Source of the DNA: Nocardia jinanensis
GTDB taxonomy: Bacteria; Actinomycetota; Actinomycetes; Mycobacteriales; Mycobacteriaceae
DNA: 64,000 nucleotides
Direction of reading: 5' to 3'
NCBI RefSeq assembly: GCF_014645735.1
Contig: NZ_BMMH01000011.1
Span: 170,922-234,921, forward strand
The notes below the pieces were generated by a model. That model ran no database searches, had not been told where the DNA came from, and saw nothing but the letters and a program-made list of their open reading frames with translations. Positions 42,639 through 51,558 of the stretch are shown piece after piece. A program made the position numbers and the translations under genes. Position 1 is the stretch's first letter, and each line of letters starts with the position of its first letter.

Positions 42639-44951
42639 ATGGTCAACGTCAGTGATGGGTTCGGGTCGAGTGTGCTCGGGTATCCGCGGATCGGTCCGCA
42701 CCGGGAGCTCAAACGCGCGCTCGAGGCGTACTGGCGGCGGGCGATCACCCGGGAAGAACTGCGCGCGGTCGGACGTGATATCCAGGAACAGCAGTTCAAC
42801 GAACTCGCCGCCACCGGCCTGACCCAGGTGCCGGGGAACACATTCTCCTTCTACGACCACGTGCTGGACAACGCGTTGCTCTTCGGTGCGGTCCCGTCCC
42901 GTTTCGAGGAATACCGGGCCGAGCTGGACCCGCTGGACTTCTATTTTCTGATGGCGCGGGGCCGGCCTGATCTACCGCCGCTGGAATTGGTGCGTTTCTT
43001 CGGAACGAATTACCACTACCGGCAGCCGGAACTCGACGCCGACACCGAATTCTCCCTGCATCCCGAAGCGCTGCTGGACGAATGGGACCGGGCGATGGCG
43101 GTGGGTATCGAACAGCGGCCGGTGGTGCTGGGGCCGGTGTCGTTGCTGCTGCTGTCCAAGGCGGGCAGTGTGCCCGGTGAATCCGCCGGCTTCGACACCG
43201 TCGACCTGCTGGACCGGCTGCTACCGGTGTACGAGCAGCTGTTCGAGATCCTGGCCCGGCGCGGTGCCACCTGTGTGCAGTTGGACGAACCCTGTTTCAC
43301 CGCCGAACGTTCGGCGGCCGAACTCGCGGCCTTCGAACGCGTCTACGACCGGCTGGCCAAGGCGCCACTGCGGCCGCGCATCCTGGTCACCGGTCAATAC
43401 GGCGATTTCGGTGAAGCGCTGCGCATTCTGGCGGGTACCGCGGTGGAGGCGATCGGCGTGGATCTCGCGTCCTACCGGATCCGGCCCGAAGATCTGGCGA
43501 GTATTCCGGGTATCCGTCGTAAACGGCTGTACGCGGGTGTCATCAGCGGTACCAACGTGTGGCGGGCCGATCGCTACGTGACCCTGGAATACCTGAACGA
43601 GCTTGCGAAAGTGTGCCCTGATCTGGTGGTTTCCACGGGCACCACATTGCTGCATGTGCCCTATGATGTGCTCGCCGAATACGATATCCCCGGAAATGTG
43701 GCCGATCGGCTCGCATTCGCGAAGCAGAAAGTCGGCGAGGTCGTCTCGCTGGCCAAAGCACTCACCGAGGGGCCCTCGGACAAATGGCGTAAACGCCCCG
43801 GTGAGGTGCATTTCAAACAGAAGCACGCGGTGCGGCAGCGGGTATACGCGATCACTCCGCAGATGCGCGAACGCGCACCCTATGCCGAGCGCCGCGCCGC
43901 GCAGCAGGAGAAGTTGCAACTGCCGCTGGTGCCCGCCACCACGCTGGGGTCCTACCCACAGAGCACCGAGGCACGGCAGGCCCGTCATCAACTGGGTGAG
44001 GGCCGGCTGTCCTACGACGAATATCGCAAGAAGATCGAGGCGGAAATCGCCGCGACCATCGCGCTGCAGGAAGATATCGGTCTCGACGTGCTGGTGCACG
44101 GCGAACACGAGCGCAACGACATGATCCAGTATTTCGCCGAACTGCTGGACGGTTTCGCCACCACGCATTTCGGCTGGGTGCAGGTGTACGGCTCGCGATG
44201 TGTGCGTCCGCCGATCATCTACGGTGACGTTTCGCGACCGGCCCCGATATCGGTGGACTGGATCACCTACGCGCAATCGCTGACCGATAAACCGGTGAAG
44301 GGCATGGTCACCGGACCTGTCACCATGGTGGCGCGCTCGTTCGTCCGGCAGGACCAGCCGCTGTACGAGACCGCGGACCAGGTGGCGCTCGCCATTCGCG
44401 ACGAGGTGGTCGATCTGGAACGGGCCGGGATCGGCATCATCCAGGTCGACGAGCCGGCGTTGCGGGAGCTGTGGCCGGCCCGGCCCGAAGGCCGTGCCGA
44501 ATACCTGCGCTGGGCCATCGGCGCCTTCCGCCTCGCGACCTCCGGCGTGACGCCCAGTACCCAGATCCACACCCATATCCCGTACTCGGGGCGTACGGAG
44601 ATCGTAGAGGCGATCGAGCAATTGGACGCAGATGTCACCGCCATCGTCGCCACCCGGTCCATCGAATGGGTGCTGAAAGCGCTGGAGGAGGACTACGCCT
44701 CCGGCCACGGACTCAGCCACGGGGCCGGCCCGGGTGTGTACGAGAGCCGGTCGGCCCGGATCCCGGATATCGACGAGCTGGACGAACTGCTCACCGCCGC
44801 CGCGGCGGCGGTCGGGCCGCAGCAGCTGTGGGCCAACCCGGACGGTGGACTCAAGACCCGCCACCACTGGCAACTCGAACCTGCCCTGCGCAATATGGTC
44901 GCTGCCGCCCGCCGAGTCCGCCGCCGTCTCGAGTCGGCGGCGGAACAATAG
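42639..44951 (+). CDS. MetE-like protein lacking three zinc ligands
   Basis: The 770-residue protein aligns along the whole of cobalamin-independent methionine synthase. It has the N-terminal LGYPRIGPHRELKRALEAYW, the linker with LGSYPQSTEAR, HGEHERNDM, and the C-terminal DEPALREL. But the zinc site that activates homocysteine is broken. His646 is kept in IHTHIPYS, where the expected Cys is Pro648. The expected Glu is Val670 (DVTAIVATRS). The expected Cys is Gly736 (NPDGGLKTR). Canonical activity is therefore doubtful. It may be a pseudoenzyme or use another thiol/methyl donor. A GGAGG site precedes ATG 42639. No cobalamin riboswitch is visible. Confidence 0.88.
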   Translation: MVNVSDGFGSSVLGYPRIGPHRELKRALEAYWRRAITREELRAVGRDIQEQQFNELAATGLTQVPGNTFSFYDHVLDNALLFGAVPSRFEEYRAELDPLDFYFLMARGRPDLPPLELVRFFGTNYHYRQPELDADTEFSLHPEALLDEWDRAMAVGIEQRPVVLGPVSLLLLSKAGSVPGESAGFDTVDLLDRLLPVYEQLFEILARRGATCVQLDEPCFTAERSAAELAAFERVYDRLAKAPLRPRILVTGQYGDFGEALRILAGTAVEAIGVDLASYRIRPEDLASIPGIRRKRLYAGVISGTNVWRADRYVTLEYLNELAKVCPDLVVSTGTTLLHVPYDVLAEYDIPGNVADRLAFAKQKVGEVVSLAKALTEGPSDKWRKRPGEVHFKQKHAVRQRVYAITPQMRERAPYAERRAAQQEKLQLPLVPATTLGSYPQSTEARQARHQLGEGRLSYDEYRKKIEAEIAATIALQEDIGLDVLVHGEHERNDMIQYFAELLDGFATTHFGWVQVYGSRCVRPPIIYGDVSRPAPISVDWITYAQSLTDKPVKGMVTGPVTMVARSFVRQDQPLYETADQVALAIRDEVVDLERAGIGIIQVDEPALRELWPARPEGRAEYLRWAIGAFRLATSGVTPSTQIHTHIPYSGRTEIVEAIEQLDADVTAIVATRSIEWVLKALEEDYASGHGLSHGAGPGVYESRSARIPDIDELDELLTAAAAAVGPQQLWANPDGGLKTRHHWQLEPALRNMVAAARRVRRRLESAAEQ

Positions 44952-45020
44952 AGTTCCGCTGCACACACTGTCCCGGCCGGACGTTGGCAAATACCGGTAT
45001 GCGACGGTAGGCATGGACGC

Positions 45021-46076
45021 ATGAGCAATGCTGTAGCCGCCTACGCGATGGCCGGTCCCGATGCCGCGTTCGAGAAGGTCACCATCGAGCGGCGGGAACT
45101 CGGGCCCGACGATGTCCTGATCGATATCGAATACGCCGGGATCTGCCATTCCGATATCCACACCGCCCGCAACGAATGGGGTGGCGCGGCCTATCCGTGC
45201 GTTCCGGGGCACGAGATCGCGGGTACCGTCGCGGCCGTCGGGTCGGCGGTCGACCGGTACCGCGTCGGCGACCGGGTGGGCGTCGGCTGCATGGTGGATT
45301 CCTGCGGGAAATGTGAGCCGTGCCTGCAGAGTGAGGAGCAGTTCTGTACCCGTGGCGCGGTGATGACGTACAACACGCGGGTGCCGGAGGAAGTGCAGCC
45401 GGGCGGGCACACCATGGGCGGATACGCCACGCAGATCGTGGTGACCGCGGACTTCGTTGTCGCCATCCCAGAGGGAATCGATCTATCGGTGGCCGCGCCG
45501 CTGCTGTGCGCCGGAATCACCCTGTACTCACCGTTACGACAATGGGGTGCCGGGCCGGGTAAAAAGGTCGCGATCATCGGAATGGGCGGGCTCGGTCATA
45601 TCGGTGTGAAAATCGCGGCCGCGCTGGGCGCCGAGGTCACCGTGTTGAGCCATTCGCTGAGCAAGCAGGAGGACGGAAAACGATTCGGCGCGCATCACTA
45701 CTACGCCACCAGCAATAAGCAGGTGTTCCGGGAGCTGCGCAGCAGCTTCGATCTCATCATCAACACCGTATCCGCGGATCTGCCGATCAACGACTACATG
45801 AAGCTGCTGCGGCTGGACGGGACGCTGGTCGTCCTCGGGTTGCCGGAGGCCCCGTTCGAGGTCCAGGCCCGGGTGCTGGCAGGCCGTCGCCGGTCGCTGG
45901 CCGGTTCGATGATCGGTGGTATCCAACAAACGCAGGAGATGGTGAATTTCTGCGCCGAACACGGAATCGGCGCGGAAATCGAGTTGATTTCCGCGGACGA
46001 GATCGACAGCGCATATGAGCGCGTGGTGGACAGTGATGTGCGGTATCGGTTCGTCATAGATACCGCGACCATCTGA
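45021..46076 (+). CDS. Zinc-dependent alcohol dehydrogenase, AdhC/CAD type
   Basis: The 351-residue medium-chain dehydrogenase has the catalytic zinc residues in GICHSDIH and GHEIAG plus a Cys in PLLCAGITLY. The structural zinc cysteines are in CGKCEPCLQSEEQFC, and NADP-binding GMGGLGHIGVKIA follows. It belongs to the cinnamyl-alcohol/YahK-like NADP group that reduces aldehydes. It follows the MetE-like gene after 69 bp on the same strand and may be co-transcribed. The substrate is unknown. Confidence 0.93.
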   Translation: MSNAVAAYAMAGPDAAFEKVTIERRELGPDDVLIDIEYAGICHSDIHTARNEWGGAAYPCVPGHEIAGTVAAVGSAVDRYRVGDRVGVGCMVDSCGKCEPCLQSEEQFCTRGAVMTYNTRVPEEVQPGGHTMGGYATQIVVTADFVVAIPEGIDLSVAAPLLCAGITLYSPLRQWGAGPGKKVAIIGMGGLGHIGVKIAAALGAEVTVLSHSLSKQEDGKRFGAHHYYATSNKQVFRELRSSFDLIINTVSADLPINDYMKLLRLDGTLVVLGLPEAPFEVQARVLAGRRRSLAGSMIGGIQQTQEMVNFCAEHGIGAEIELISADEIDSAYERVVDSDVRYRFVIDTATI

Positions 46077-46622
46077 CGGTTTCCGGACAGCCCGCAACCA
46101 CTCGAAGCGCCCTGGTAATGCCGATCGCATCGGCGATCATCGAACAATCGGCCATCGTCGAACAAAGGGATTCCGGCCTTACGGCACCTTTCTCCACACT
46201 GTGGAGAAGTCTGTGGAAAACCCGATTCCGGGGCGTGGATGTGAGCCGGGGGCTGTGGATGGATTGCCGGGCGTAGCGGCCCGGATACCGGAAATCTATT
46301 GATTCGGTTTCCACCGGATAACGGACCGGGAGTATTTCCGGCGGTGGTGACCGGAGCGGGTTTCCGGGTAGACACCGACATCCGGGCCGGTTTTGGCCCG
46401 AACGGTGTAAAGGGCCGTCGTCGGCGATGTGATGTAGATGTGACCGGGGCTGTCCCGGGTAACGAATCCACAGGCATCCCGCTGGTCTTTCCCCAGGCCG
46501 CCTCCGGCCTGTGGATAACTGGGGATGCCTGTGGATAACTTCCCCCATGGCCGAGAAACCCGGCAGCCGCGCGGCGATCCGGGCGACAATGGTCGTGATC
46601 GGCTGCGGCAGCGGGAGGCTCC
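46077..46622. other. 545-bp spacer rich in DnaA-box-like sequences
   Basis: No supported gene. TGTGGATAA occurs twice, at 46510-46518 and 46530-46538, 20 bp apart. Near matches are TGTGGAAAA (46212), TGTGGATGG (46254), GAATCCACA (46464, opposite strand) and TTCTCCACA (46190, opposite strand). Together these form a cluster of six in 350 bp. The dnaA and dnaN genes are not nearby. Confidence 0.6.
46510..46538 (-). promoter_or_regulatory. Two consensus DnaA boxes
   Basis: Two copies of TTATCCACA (minus strand) in the same orientation, with starts 20 bp apart. They lie about 85 bp before the HtrA-like protease gene. They could bind DnaA as a titration or regulatory site. Confidence 0.65.
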
Positions 46623-47744
46623 TTGGACAACCAGTGGCAGGGCACCGGCTCCGGCGGACCCACCGGCGGGGGCCGCGTGCTCATCACGGTCTTCGCGGCG
46701 GTGCTGGCGCTGGGGGCGCTGTTCGGCTATCGAGTAGAGCTACCCGGCCTATCGCAACCCGGTCGCAGTATCGTCGCGGCGCCGGTACGTCCCGCGCCGC
46801 CCCCGTTGAACGCGAGTGAGCTGACGCGCGGCCTCTCCCCGGTGTTGGTGAACATCACTGCCGCCGCCCGACCGTTCGGTGCCGCGGCGGCCGGATCCGG
46901 CATCGTGCTCACCGGAGAAGGGCAGGTTCTCACCAGCCATCATGTCGTGAAGGGGGCGAAAACCGTCCGGGTCAGCCGCGTCGCCGGTGGCGCCGTGTAC
47001 ACGGCCGAGGTACTCGGCTACGACGCCCACGCCGATATCGCCCTGCTCTCCCTCACCGGCGCTCAGGGCCTGGCCACCGCCCGGATCGGCAGTTCCGCCG
47101 GGCTCCGGGTCCGCGATGAGGTGCTGGCCGTCGGCAATGCGGGCGGTAGTGGTACGGCTACCGCGGTCGCCGGCGAGATCAGCGATCTGGACAGCACGAT
47201 CATGGCCCTGAACCAGCAGGATCTGTCCCGGCAGGCGCTCACCGGCATGCTGGAGATCGAGGCCGCCGTCAGCGCCGGCCAATCCGGTGGTGCCCTCACC
47301 GATCACACCGGTGCGGTCGTCGGTGTCATCGCGGCGGCGTCAGGGAGCCGGGACCCCCCACCGAACGAGGACGCCGACCCGCCCAACGGCTACGCCGTGC
47401 CGATCGACGCCGCCATGCGGATCGTGAGCCAGATCCGCTCCGGCACCCCTACCGAATCCGTGCATATCGGTCCCACCGCCACCCTGGGCATCCTGATCTC
47501 CGATGCGCGTCCGCACGGCGCCCGTATCGATATGGCGATCTACGGGTTGCCCGCGCAGACCGCCGGCCTGGCGGCCGGGGAGATCATCACCTCACTCGAC
47601 GGCCGCGCCATCACCAGCGCCCGTGCCCTGCGCGCCGTGATCGATACCCGCAAACCCACCGAAACAGTGCGGCTGGGGGTGCGCGCACCGAACGGCACCG
47701 AACGGGTCGTGGCGGTGCAACTGGCTACCGGTACACCGGGCTGA
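46623..47744 (+). CDS. HtrA/S1C-type membrane serine protease with PDZ domain
   Basis: The 373-residue protein has a signal anchor (residues 18-36) and a trypsin-like domain with His107 (LTSHHVV), Asp138 (AHADIALL) and Ser221 (SAGQSGGAL). A C-terminal PDZ domain (about 275-370, TLGILISDARPHGARI) follows. It should cleave misfolded or specific proteins outside the cytoplasmic membrane. The start is TTG 46623 with GGGAGG upstream. A five-copy 36-bp tandem repeat begins one base after the stop. The gene is convergent with the VKOR gene. Confidence 0.9.
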   Translation: MDNQWQGTGSGGPTGGGRVLITVFAAVLALGALFGYRVELPGLSQPGRSIVAAPVRPAPPPLNASELTRGLSPVLVNITAAARPFGAAAAGSGIVLTGEGQVLTSHHVVKGAKTVRVSRVAGGAVYTAEVLGYDAHADIALLSLTGAQGLATARIGSSAGLRVRDEVLAVGNAGGSGTATAVAGEISDLDSTIMALNQQDLSRQALTGMLEIEAAVSAGQSGGALTDHTGAVVGVIAAASGSRDPPPNEDADPPNGYAVPIDAAMRIVSQIRSGTPTESVHIGPTATLGILISDARPHGARIDMAIYGLPAQTAGLAAGEIITSLDGRAITSARALRAVIDTRKPTETVRLGVRAPNGTERVVAVQLATGTPG

Positions 47745-47745
47745 G

Positions 47746-47925
47746 GCGTACCTCCGCCTTCGCTCCGGCCGTGCGCGTTCTGCGTACCTCCGCCTTCGCT
47801 CCGGCCGTGCGCGTTCTGCGTACCTCGGCCTTCGCTCCGGCCGTGCGCGTTCTGCGTACCTCGGCCTTCGCTCCGGCCGTGCGCGTTCTGCGTACCTCGG
47901 CCTTCGCTCCGGCCGTGCGCGTTCT
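47746..47925 (+). repeat. Five tandem copies of a 36-bp unit
   Basis: The unit starts GCGTACCTCCGCCTTCGCTC and ends CGGCCGTGCGCGTTCT. Copies begin at 47746, 47782, 47818, 47854 and 47890, with a 7-base remnant after the last. Copies 1-2 have CTCCGCC and copies 3-5 CTCGGCC; otherwise they are identical. No spacers exist, so it is not CRISPR. It fills the gap between the convergent protease and VKOR stop codons. Because 36 is divisible by three, it leaves long open frames that are not genes. Confidence 0.95.
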
Positions 47926-47941
47926 GCGTACCGAGTGCCAG

Positions 47942-48508
47942 TCAGAACAGCGACAGCCAATAGTCCTGGAACCGCAGGAACACCAGTACCAGCACCACCG
48001 CGTAGAATACCGCGACAAAAGTCCAGCGCCATTCCGCGACGACTCGCAGCGCACCCCGATCGCTACCCCACAGCTGCTCGGTGATCACTGCGAGCAGCGG
48101 TGTGATGATCGCCCAGACCACCATGCAGTAGGGGCACAACGCGTTGATGCGGTACAAGCTCTGGAAGATCAGCCAGCAGATGAACAGCGTGCCCGCGGCC
48201 GTCCCCAGCCATAGACCGGTCCAGATCCACCGGGGCAGTCCGACTCCGGCGACCGAGAGCACGCCGAGGGTCACCACCACCGAGAACCCGGCCAGTCCGA
48301 TGATCGGGTTCGGGAACCCGAGTACCGCGGCCTGATCGGTGGCCATCACGGAACCGCAGGACAGTACCGGGTTCAAGCTGCACGACGGCACATAGCCGGG
48401 GTCGCTGAGCAGTTTGAAATCTTCGACCAGCAGGACGAACGCGGCGATCCAGCCTGCCAGCCCGCACAGGAGCAACGTCCAGGCGGCAGGCGGCGAAGTC
48501 CGGATCAC
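47942..48508 (-). CDS. Vitamin K epoxide reductase (VKOR) family protein
   Basis: The 188-residue membrane protein has four to five helices and the four VKOR cysteines: Cys43 and Cys51 in the loop PSCSLNPVLSCG, and the active-site pair Cys125/Cys128 in LCPYC. Bacterial VKOR reoxidises DsbA-like proteins by passing electrons to menaquinone, replacing DsbB. It overlaps the DsbA-like gene by four bases (ATGA), so the two work together. The stop is 16 bases from the tandem repeat. Confidence 0.93.
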   Translation of the reverse strand: MIRTSPPAAWTLLLCGLAGWIAAFVLLVEDFKLLSDPGYVPSCSLNPVLSCGSVMATDQAAVLGFPNPIIGLAGFSVVVTLGVLSVAGVGLPRWIWTGLWLGTAAGTLFICWLIFQSLYRINALCPYCMVVWAIITPLLAVITEQLWGSDRGALRVVAEWRWTFVAVFYAVVLVLVFLRFQDYWLSLF

Positions 48509-49251
48509 CGGCCCGCAGCCGCCTGGATCGCGGCGGCCAGCGGTGCGGTATCGAATTTCTGCCCGCTCGGGTCGGCGGTGAGCTTCACCTGCTCACCGTT
48601 GACGAAGACCGTCGGCGTTCCGTCGATACCCTCCGCCAGCGATTCCTTGGATTTCGCGGCGACGAAGCCGTCGTATTTCCGGTCGGTGATGCAGTCGGCG
48701 ATGGTGGGGTCGGTATAACCCGCCTGCTGCGCGATGGCGATGAGCTGCTCGTCGGTCAGGCCGGCGCCACCTTCGGGCGGCTGCTGCTGGAACATCAGCT
48801 TCAGCCAGTCCTGATACTTATCGGTCCCGGTATCGGCGACGCAGTAGGACGCGTTGGCCGCACGGGTGGAGTATTCGGTGCTGGACATCTTGTCCAGGTA
48901 GCCCACGATGTTGTATTCGACCGCGGCGGTGCCGTCGGCGACCGATTCGCTCAGCAGTTCGGCGTGGTCGGCCTCGAACTGTTTGCAGACCGGGCACTGC
49001 ATATCCGCGACGATGCGCACGGTCGCCTTCGCGTCGGGCTGCCCGATCCGGATGGCACCGTTATCGGTCGCCACCGCCGGGACGGGGCCCACATCGTCGG
49101 AACCGGAGTTGCGCACGGCCAAGCCGATACCGATCGCCGCGACCAGCACCACCAGCACGGCGGCCACTGCGACCTGTATCGCGATCTTGCGGTTGCGGTC
49201 CGCGCGCGCGGCCGCAGCCACCGGATTCGGCCGTCCGGGGTTTTTGCTCAC
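48505..49251 (-). CDS. DsbA-like thioredoxin-fold oxidoreductase
   Basis: The 248-residue protein has a basic N-terminus and signal anchor (residues 24-46). An extracytoplasmic thioredoxin domain follows with the active site Cys86-Pro-Val-Cys89 (DMQCPVCKQFE) and the cis-Pro loop GTPTVFVNG. It forms disulfides in exported proteins. Downstream VKOR, translationally coupled, is its likely oxidant. This DsbA-VKOR pair is the standard actinobacterial arrangement. Confidence 0.93.
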   Translation of the reverse strand: MSKNPGRPNPVAAAARADRNRKIAIQVAVAAVLVVLVAAIGIGLAVRNSGSDDVGPVPAVATDNGAIRIGQPDAKATVRIVADMQCPVCKQFEADHAELLSESVADGTAAVEYNIVGYLDKMSSTEYSTRAANASYCVADTGTDKYQDWLKLMFQQQPPEGGAGLTDEQLIAIAQQAGYTDPTIADCITDRKYDGFVAAKSKESLAEGIDGTPTVFVNGEQVKLTADPSGQKFDTAPLAAAIQAAAGR

Positions 49252-49390
49252 CGTGCGTTCACCACGCCTCTCACTCGCCTCGCTGCCTCGGCCGCCCGTA
49301 GGTTCGCCGAGGGGCGCCGGGCTTCCCGGCGCACCGCCCCATCATTGTCCGGCTTGCTGAGAGTTTCCATAACCAGCTTGTCCGCGTCGG

Positions 49391-50236
49391 TCAGGCGGTG
49401 TCGAGCCGGCGCAGTTCGGCGGCCGGATCGAAGTTCGCGGGTGGCCAGTTCAGGTCCAGTTTCTCGAGCGCCTCGATCAGCAGTTCGGTAACGGCCAGGC
49501 GCGAGTACCACTTCGCGTCGGCGGGCAATACGTACCAGGGCGCGTGGCCGGTGGAGGTGCGATCCAGCAGATCCTGGTAGGCCTGCTGGTATGCGGGCCA
49601 GTACGCGCGCTCGTCGATATCACCGGGGCTGAACTTCCAGTACTTGTCCGGCCGTTCCAGTCGCTCACGAAGCCTTTTCTTCTGTTCGTCGAGCGATACG
49701 AACATCGCGACCTTCACCAGTGTGGTCCCGGATTCGGTCAGCTCCTGCTCGAAATCGTTGATCTCGGCGTAGCGCTGCTCCCAGATGGCCTCGGGCACCA
49801 GCCCGTGGACGCGCACCACCAGGACATCCTCGTAGTGCGAGCGGTCGAAAACCCCCAACTGGCCGCCGCGTGGGAGGGCCTTGCGGATGCGCCACAGGAA
49901 ATGGTGCCGCTTCTCTTTCGCGGTCGGAATGCCGAAAGCGGCGTGATCGACACCCTGCGGGTCCACCGAGCCGATGACATGACGCACGATTCCGCCCTTG
50001 CCGGCGGTGTCCATCCCCTGGAGCACCAGCAGGACACTGCGGTTGTCACCGGAGCGGCCGTTGGCGTAGAGCTTCTCCTGGAGAGCGGCCAGAACTTTGC
50101 TGCGTTCGCTCAGCAGCTGTTCCCCGTCCTTCTTGCGACCATGGAACCCGGGTTTGGCGGAAGTATCGATATCGGCGACACGCAGGCCGTCGGCGCGCAG
50201 GGCCCGGCTCGCGGGAATCTTCCAGTGCTCGGACAT
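49391..50236 (-). CDS. ppk2: Polyphosphate kinase 2 family protein
   Basis: The 281-residue P-loop kinase has Walker A GMDTAGKGG (Lys80) and Walker B LGVFDRSHYEDVL (Asp131). A lid region with KEKRHHFLWRIRKALP precedes Walker B. PPK2 enzymes transfer phosphate between polyphosphate and nucleotides; the subclass (AMP, ADP or GDP acceptor) is not certain from sequence alone. It is the last gene of the minus-strand run after the ESX trio, 12 bp from the EspG-like gene. Confidence 0.9.
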   Translation of the reverse strand: MSEHWKIPASRALRADGLRVADIDTSAKPGFHGRKKDGEQLLSERSKVLAALQEKLYANGRSGDNRSVLLVLQGMDTAGKGGIVRHVIGSVDPQGVDHAAFGIPTAKEKRHHFLWRIRKALPRGGQLGVFDRSHYEDVLVVRVHGLVPEAIWEQRYAEINDFEQELTESGTTLVKVAMFVSLDEQKKRLRERLERPDKYWKFSPGDIDERAYWPAYQQAYQDLLDRTSTGHAPWYVLPADAKWYSRLAVTELLIEALEKLDLNWPPANFDPAAELRRLDTA

Positions 50237-50248
50237 CGGACAGACCTA

Positions 50249-50989
50249 TCACAGACCTGGCGTGCTACCGCGGATGCGGGCCAGGCTCTGCAGGTTGTCG
50301 GCGAAATCGGAATCGCCGACCGGGGCGAGGACCAGGACGTCGGCGGTGGTCAGCAGGTAGCGGCCGTCATCGCGGATATCGAGCCAGCTGCGGTGCAGCG
50401 TCGGCGGGGACATGGGATCCTCCGGGGCCACCGCGACGGTGATGAAACCACGGGAGTCGACGGGTTCGCGCAGGGTCGCGCGGAACCGGGCGGCGTCGCC
50501 GTCTCCGTCGGCGGTGGATATGGGGGCGTCGGTGAGTACCGCGTCCTGGGGCTGGTGGAACGGGCCGTGCGCCCCGGGGCGGGCGGATCCGATCAGCTGT
50601 ACCAACCGGCCCCCGAGATCCTGGGCATGGCACATGTGGACCGTGACCTTCGTGGGCGTCGCGTGCAGGACGGCGGCGTGATGATCGATGACGGCGGCGA
50701 AGCCGAGGATCTGCTCGGTACGTGGCAGCTCGCCGTTGCGGGCGAGCGCCGGGCGTTCTCCGGAGATCGTGACTGCGGTGGCGTCCGGGCGGGCGCAGAG
50801 CATGAGCGCGGCTGCCAGATCTGGGTCGGCCTGTCTGGCGAACCGCTGTGGTAATCGCAGGGCATCCAATTCGGATGCGGTGCGCACCGTACTCGCCGGT
50901 GCCAGGTTCACCGGGTAGGGACGGCGGTCCAGGCTCGTCTCATTGGCCCAGACGTAACTGAATTCGTCAGGGGTCAGAATCCATTTCAC
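50249..50989 (-). CDS. EspG-family ESX chaperone
   Basis: The 246-residue protein begins MKWILTPDEFSYVWANETSLDRRPYPV and has the mixed fold signature of EspG (VTVHMCHAQDLGGRLVQL and late SWLDIRDDGRYLLTTADVLVLAPV). EspG proteins are cytosolic chaperones that hold PE-PPE type substrates of type VII (ESX) secretion. It overlaps the WxG-containing gene by four bases, which would be its client. No ESX core genes (eccB-E) are in the window. Confidence 0.85.
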   Translation of the reverse strand: MKWILTPDEFSYVWANETSLDRRPYPVNLAPASTVRTASELDALRLPQRFARQADPDLAAALMLCARPDATAVTISGERPALARNGELPRTEQILGFAAVIDHHAAVLHATPTKVTVHMCHAQDLGGRLVQLIGSARPGAHGPFHQPQDAVLTDAPISTADGDGDAARFRATLREPVDSRGFITVAVAPEDPMSPPTLHRSWLDIRDDGRYLLTTADVLVLAPVGDSDFADNLQSLARIRGSTPGL

Positions 50990-51558
50990 TGGCCTGGGCT
51001 CCCGCCGGCGCCGGTGGACGCGTCGGGGAACCGGGGGACCCGGTCACCGGAAACCGGGAGGGTCGGGGTGTAGATGGTGGTCATCGCGTCCTGCGCGTCG
51101 GCGGTGGCCGCGGCGGCGGCGATATCGTGATCCATCCGGCGGCGGCCACCGTGTACGGCCTCGGCCGCCGGATCGTCGAGCGGCCGATACGGCTGCGGTG
51201 GAGCCAGCGCCGACCGGAGTGTTTGTGCCGCTTCGGTATTGCCCTCCATGAGGCGTTGCAGGGCCCGGCACGCCTCATGGGTTTCGGTGCCACGGATGAT
51301 GAACTCCCGCGTCGCCTGCCGGGCCGTGTTCGCGGAATGTCCCGACCAGCGTTCGAATTCGCGACGGGCGGTATCGGTGAACGCGGCGAAGGCTTCGGCC
51401 ACACTGTCTGCGTTCGACTTCCACGCCGCGGCGGCATCGCCGAGCGTGCCGGGGTCGAGGACCTCGTGTACCCGCTCCCAGATCTCCTGATGGGTGAAAC
51501 TGCCGAAACATTCGCGTTCCGGCGCGTAGGGCGGGTCCGTATCGGCGGATTCAGCCAT
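50986..51558 (-). CDS. Putative ESX substrate, WxG/PPE-like
   Basis: The 190-residue helical protein has AAAWKSNADSVAEAFAAF and FERWSGHSANTARQATREF (around 45-90). A WSG turn sits between helices, reminiscent of WXG100 and PPE helical hairpins. The C-terminal about 60 residues are Pro/Gly/Ala-rich and likely disordered. ATG 51558 lies inside the end of the upstream gene, and its own end overlaps the EspG-like gene. A pairing with the 142-aa neighbour as a heterodimeric ESX substrate is plausible. Confidence 0.65.
   Translation of the reverse strand: MAESADTDPPYAPERECFGSFTHQEIWERVHEVLDPGTLGDAAAAWKSNADSVAEAFAAFTDTARREFERWSGHSANTARQATREFIIRGTETHEACRALQRLMEGNTEAAQTLRSALAPPQPYRPLDDPAAEAVHGGRRRMDHDIAAAAATADAQDAMTTIYTPTLPVSGDRVPRFPDASTGAGGSPGQ

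Noticed and set aside
43221..45410. 729-codon antisense frame across the metE-like gene and adh
   Set aside because: It spans parts of two sense genes with intact motifs. It is an artefact of base composition.
46077..46622. Chromosomal origin oriC
   Set aside because: DnaA boxes are present, but dnaA, dnaN and the usual origin neighbours are absent and the gene order matches a region far from oriC in mycobacteria.
47746..47925. 36-bp repeats resembling a CRISPR array
   Set aside because: The units abut directly with no unique spacers, and no cas genes are present.
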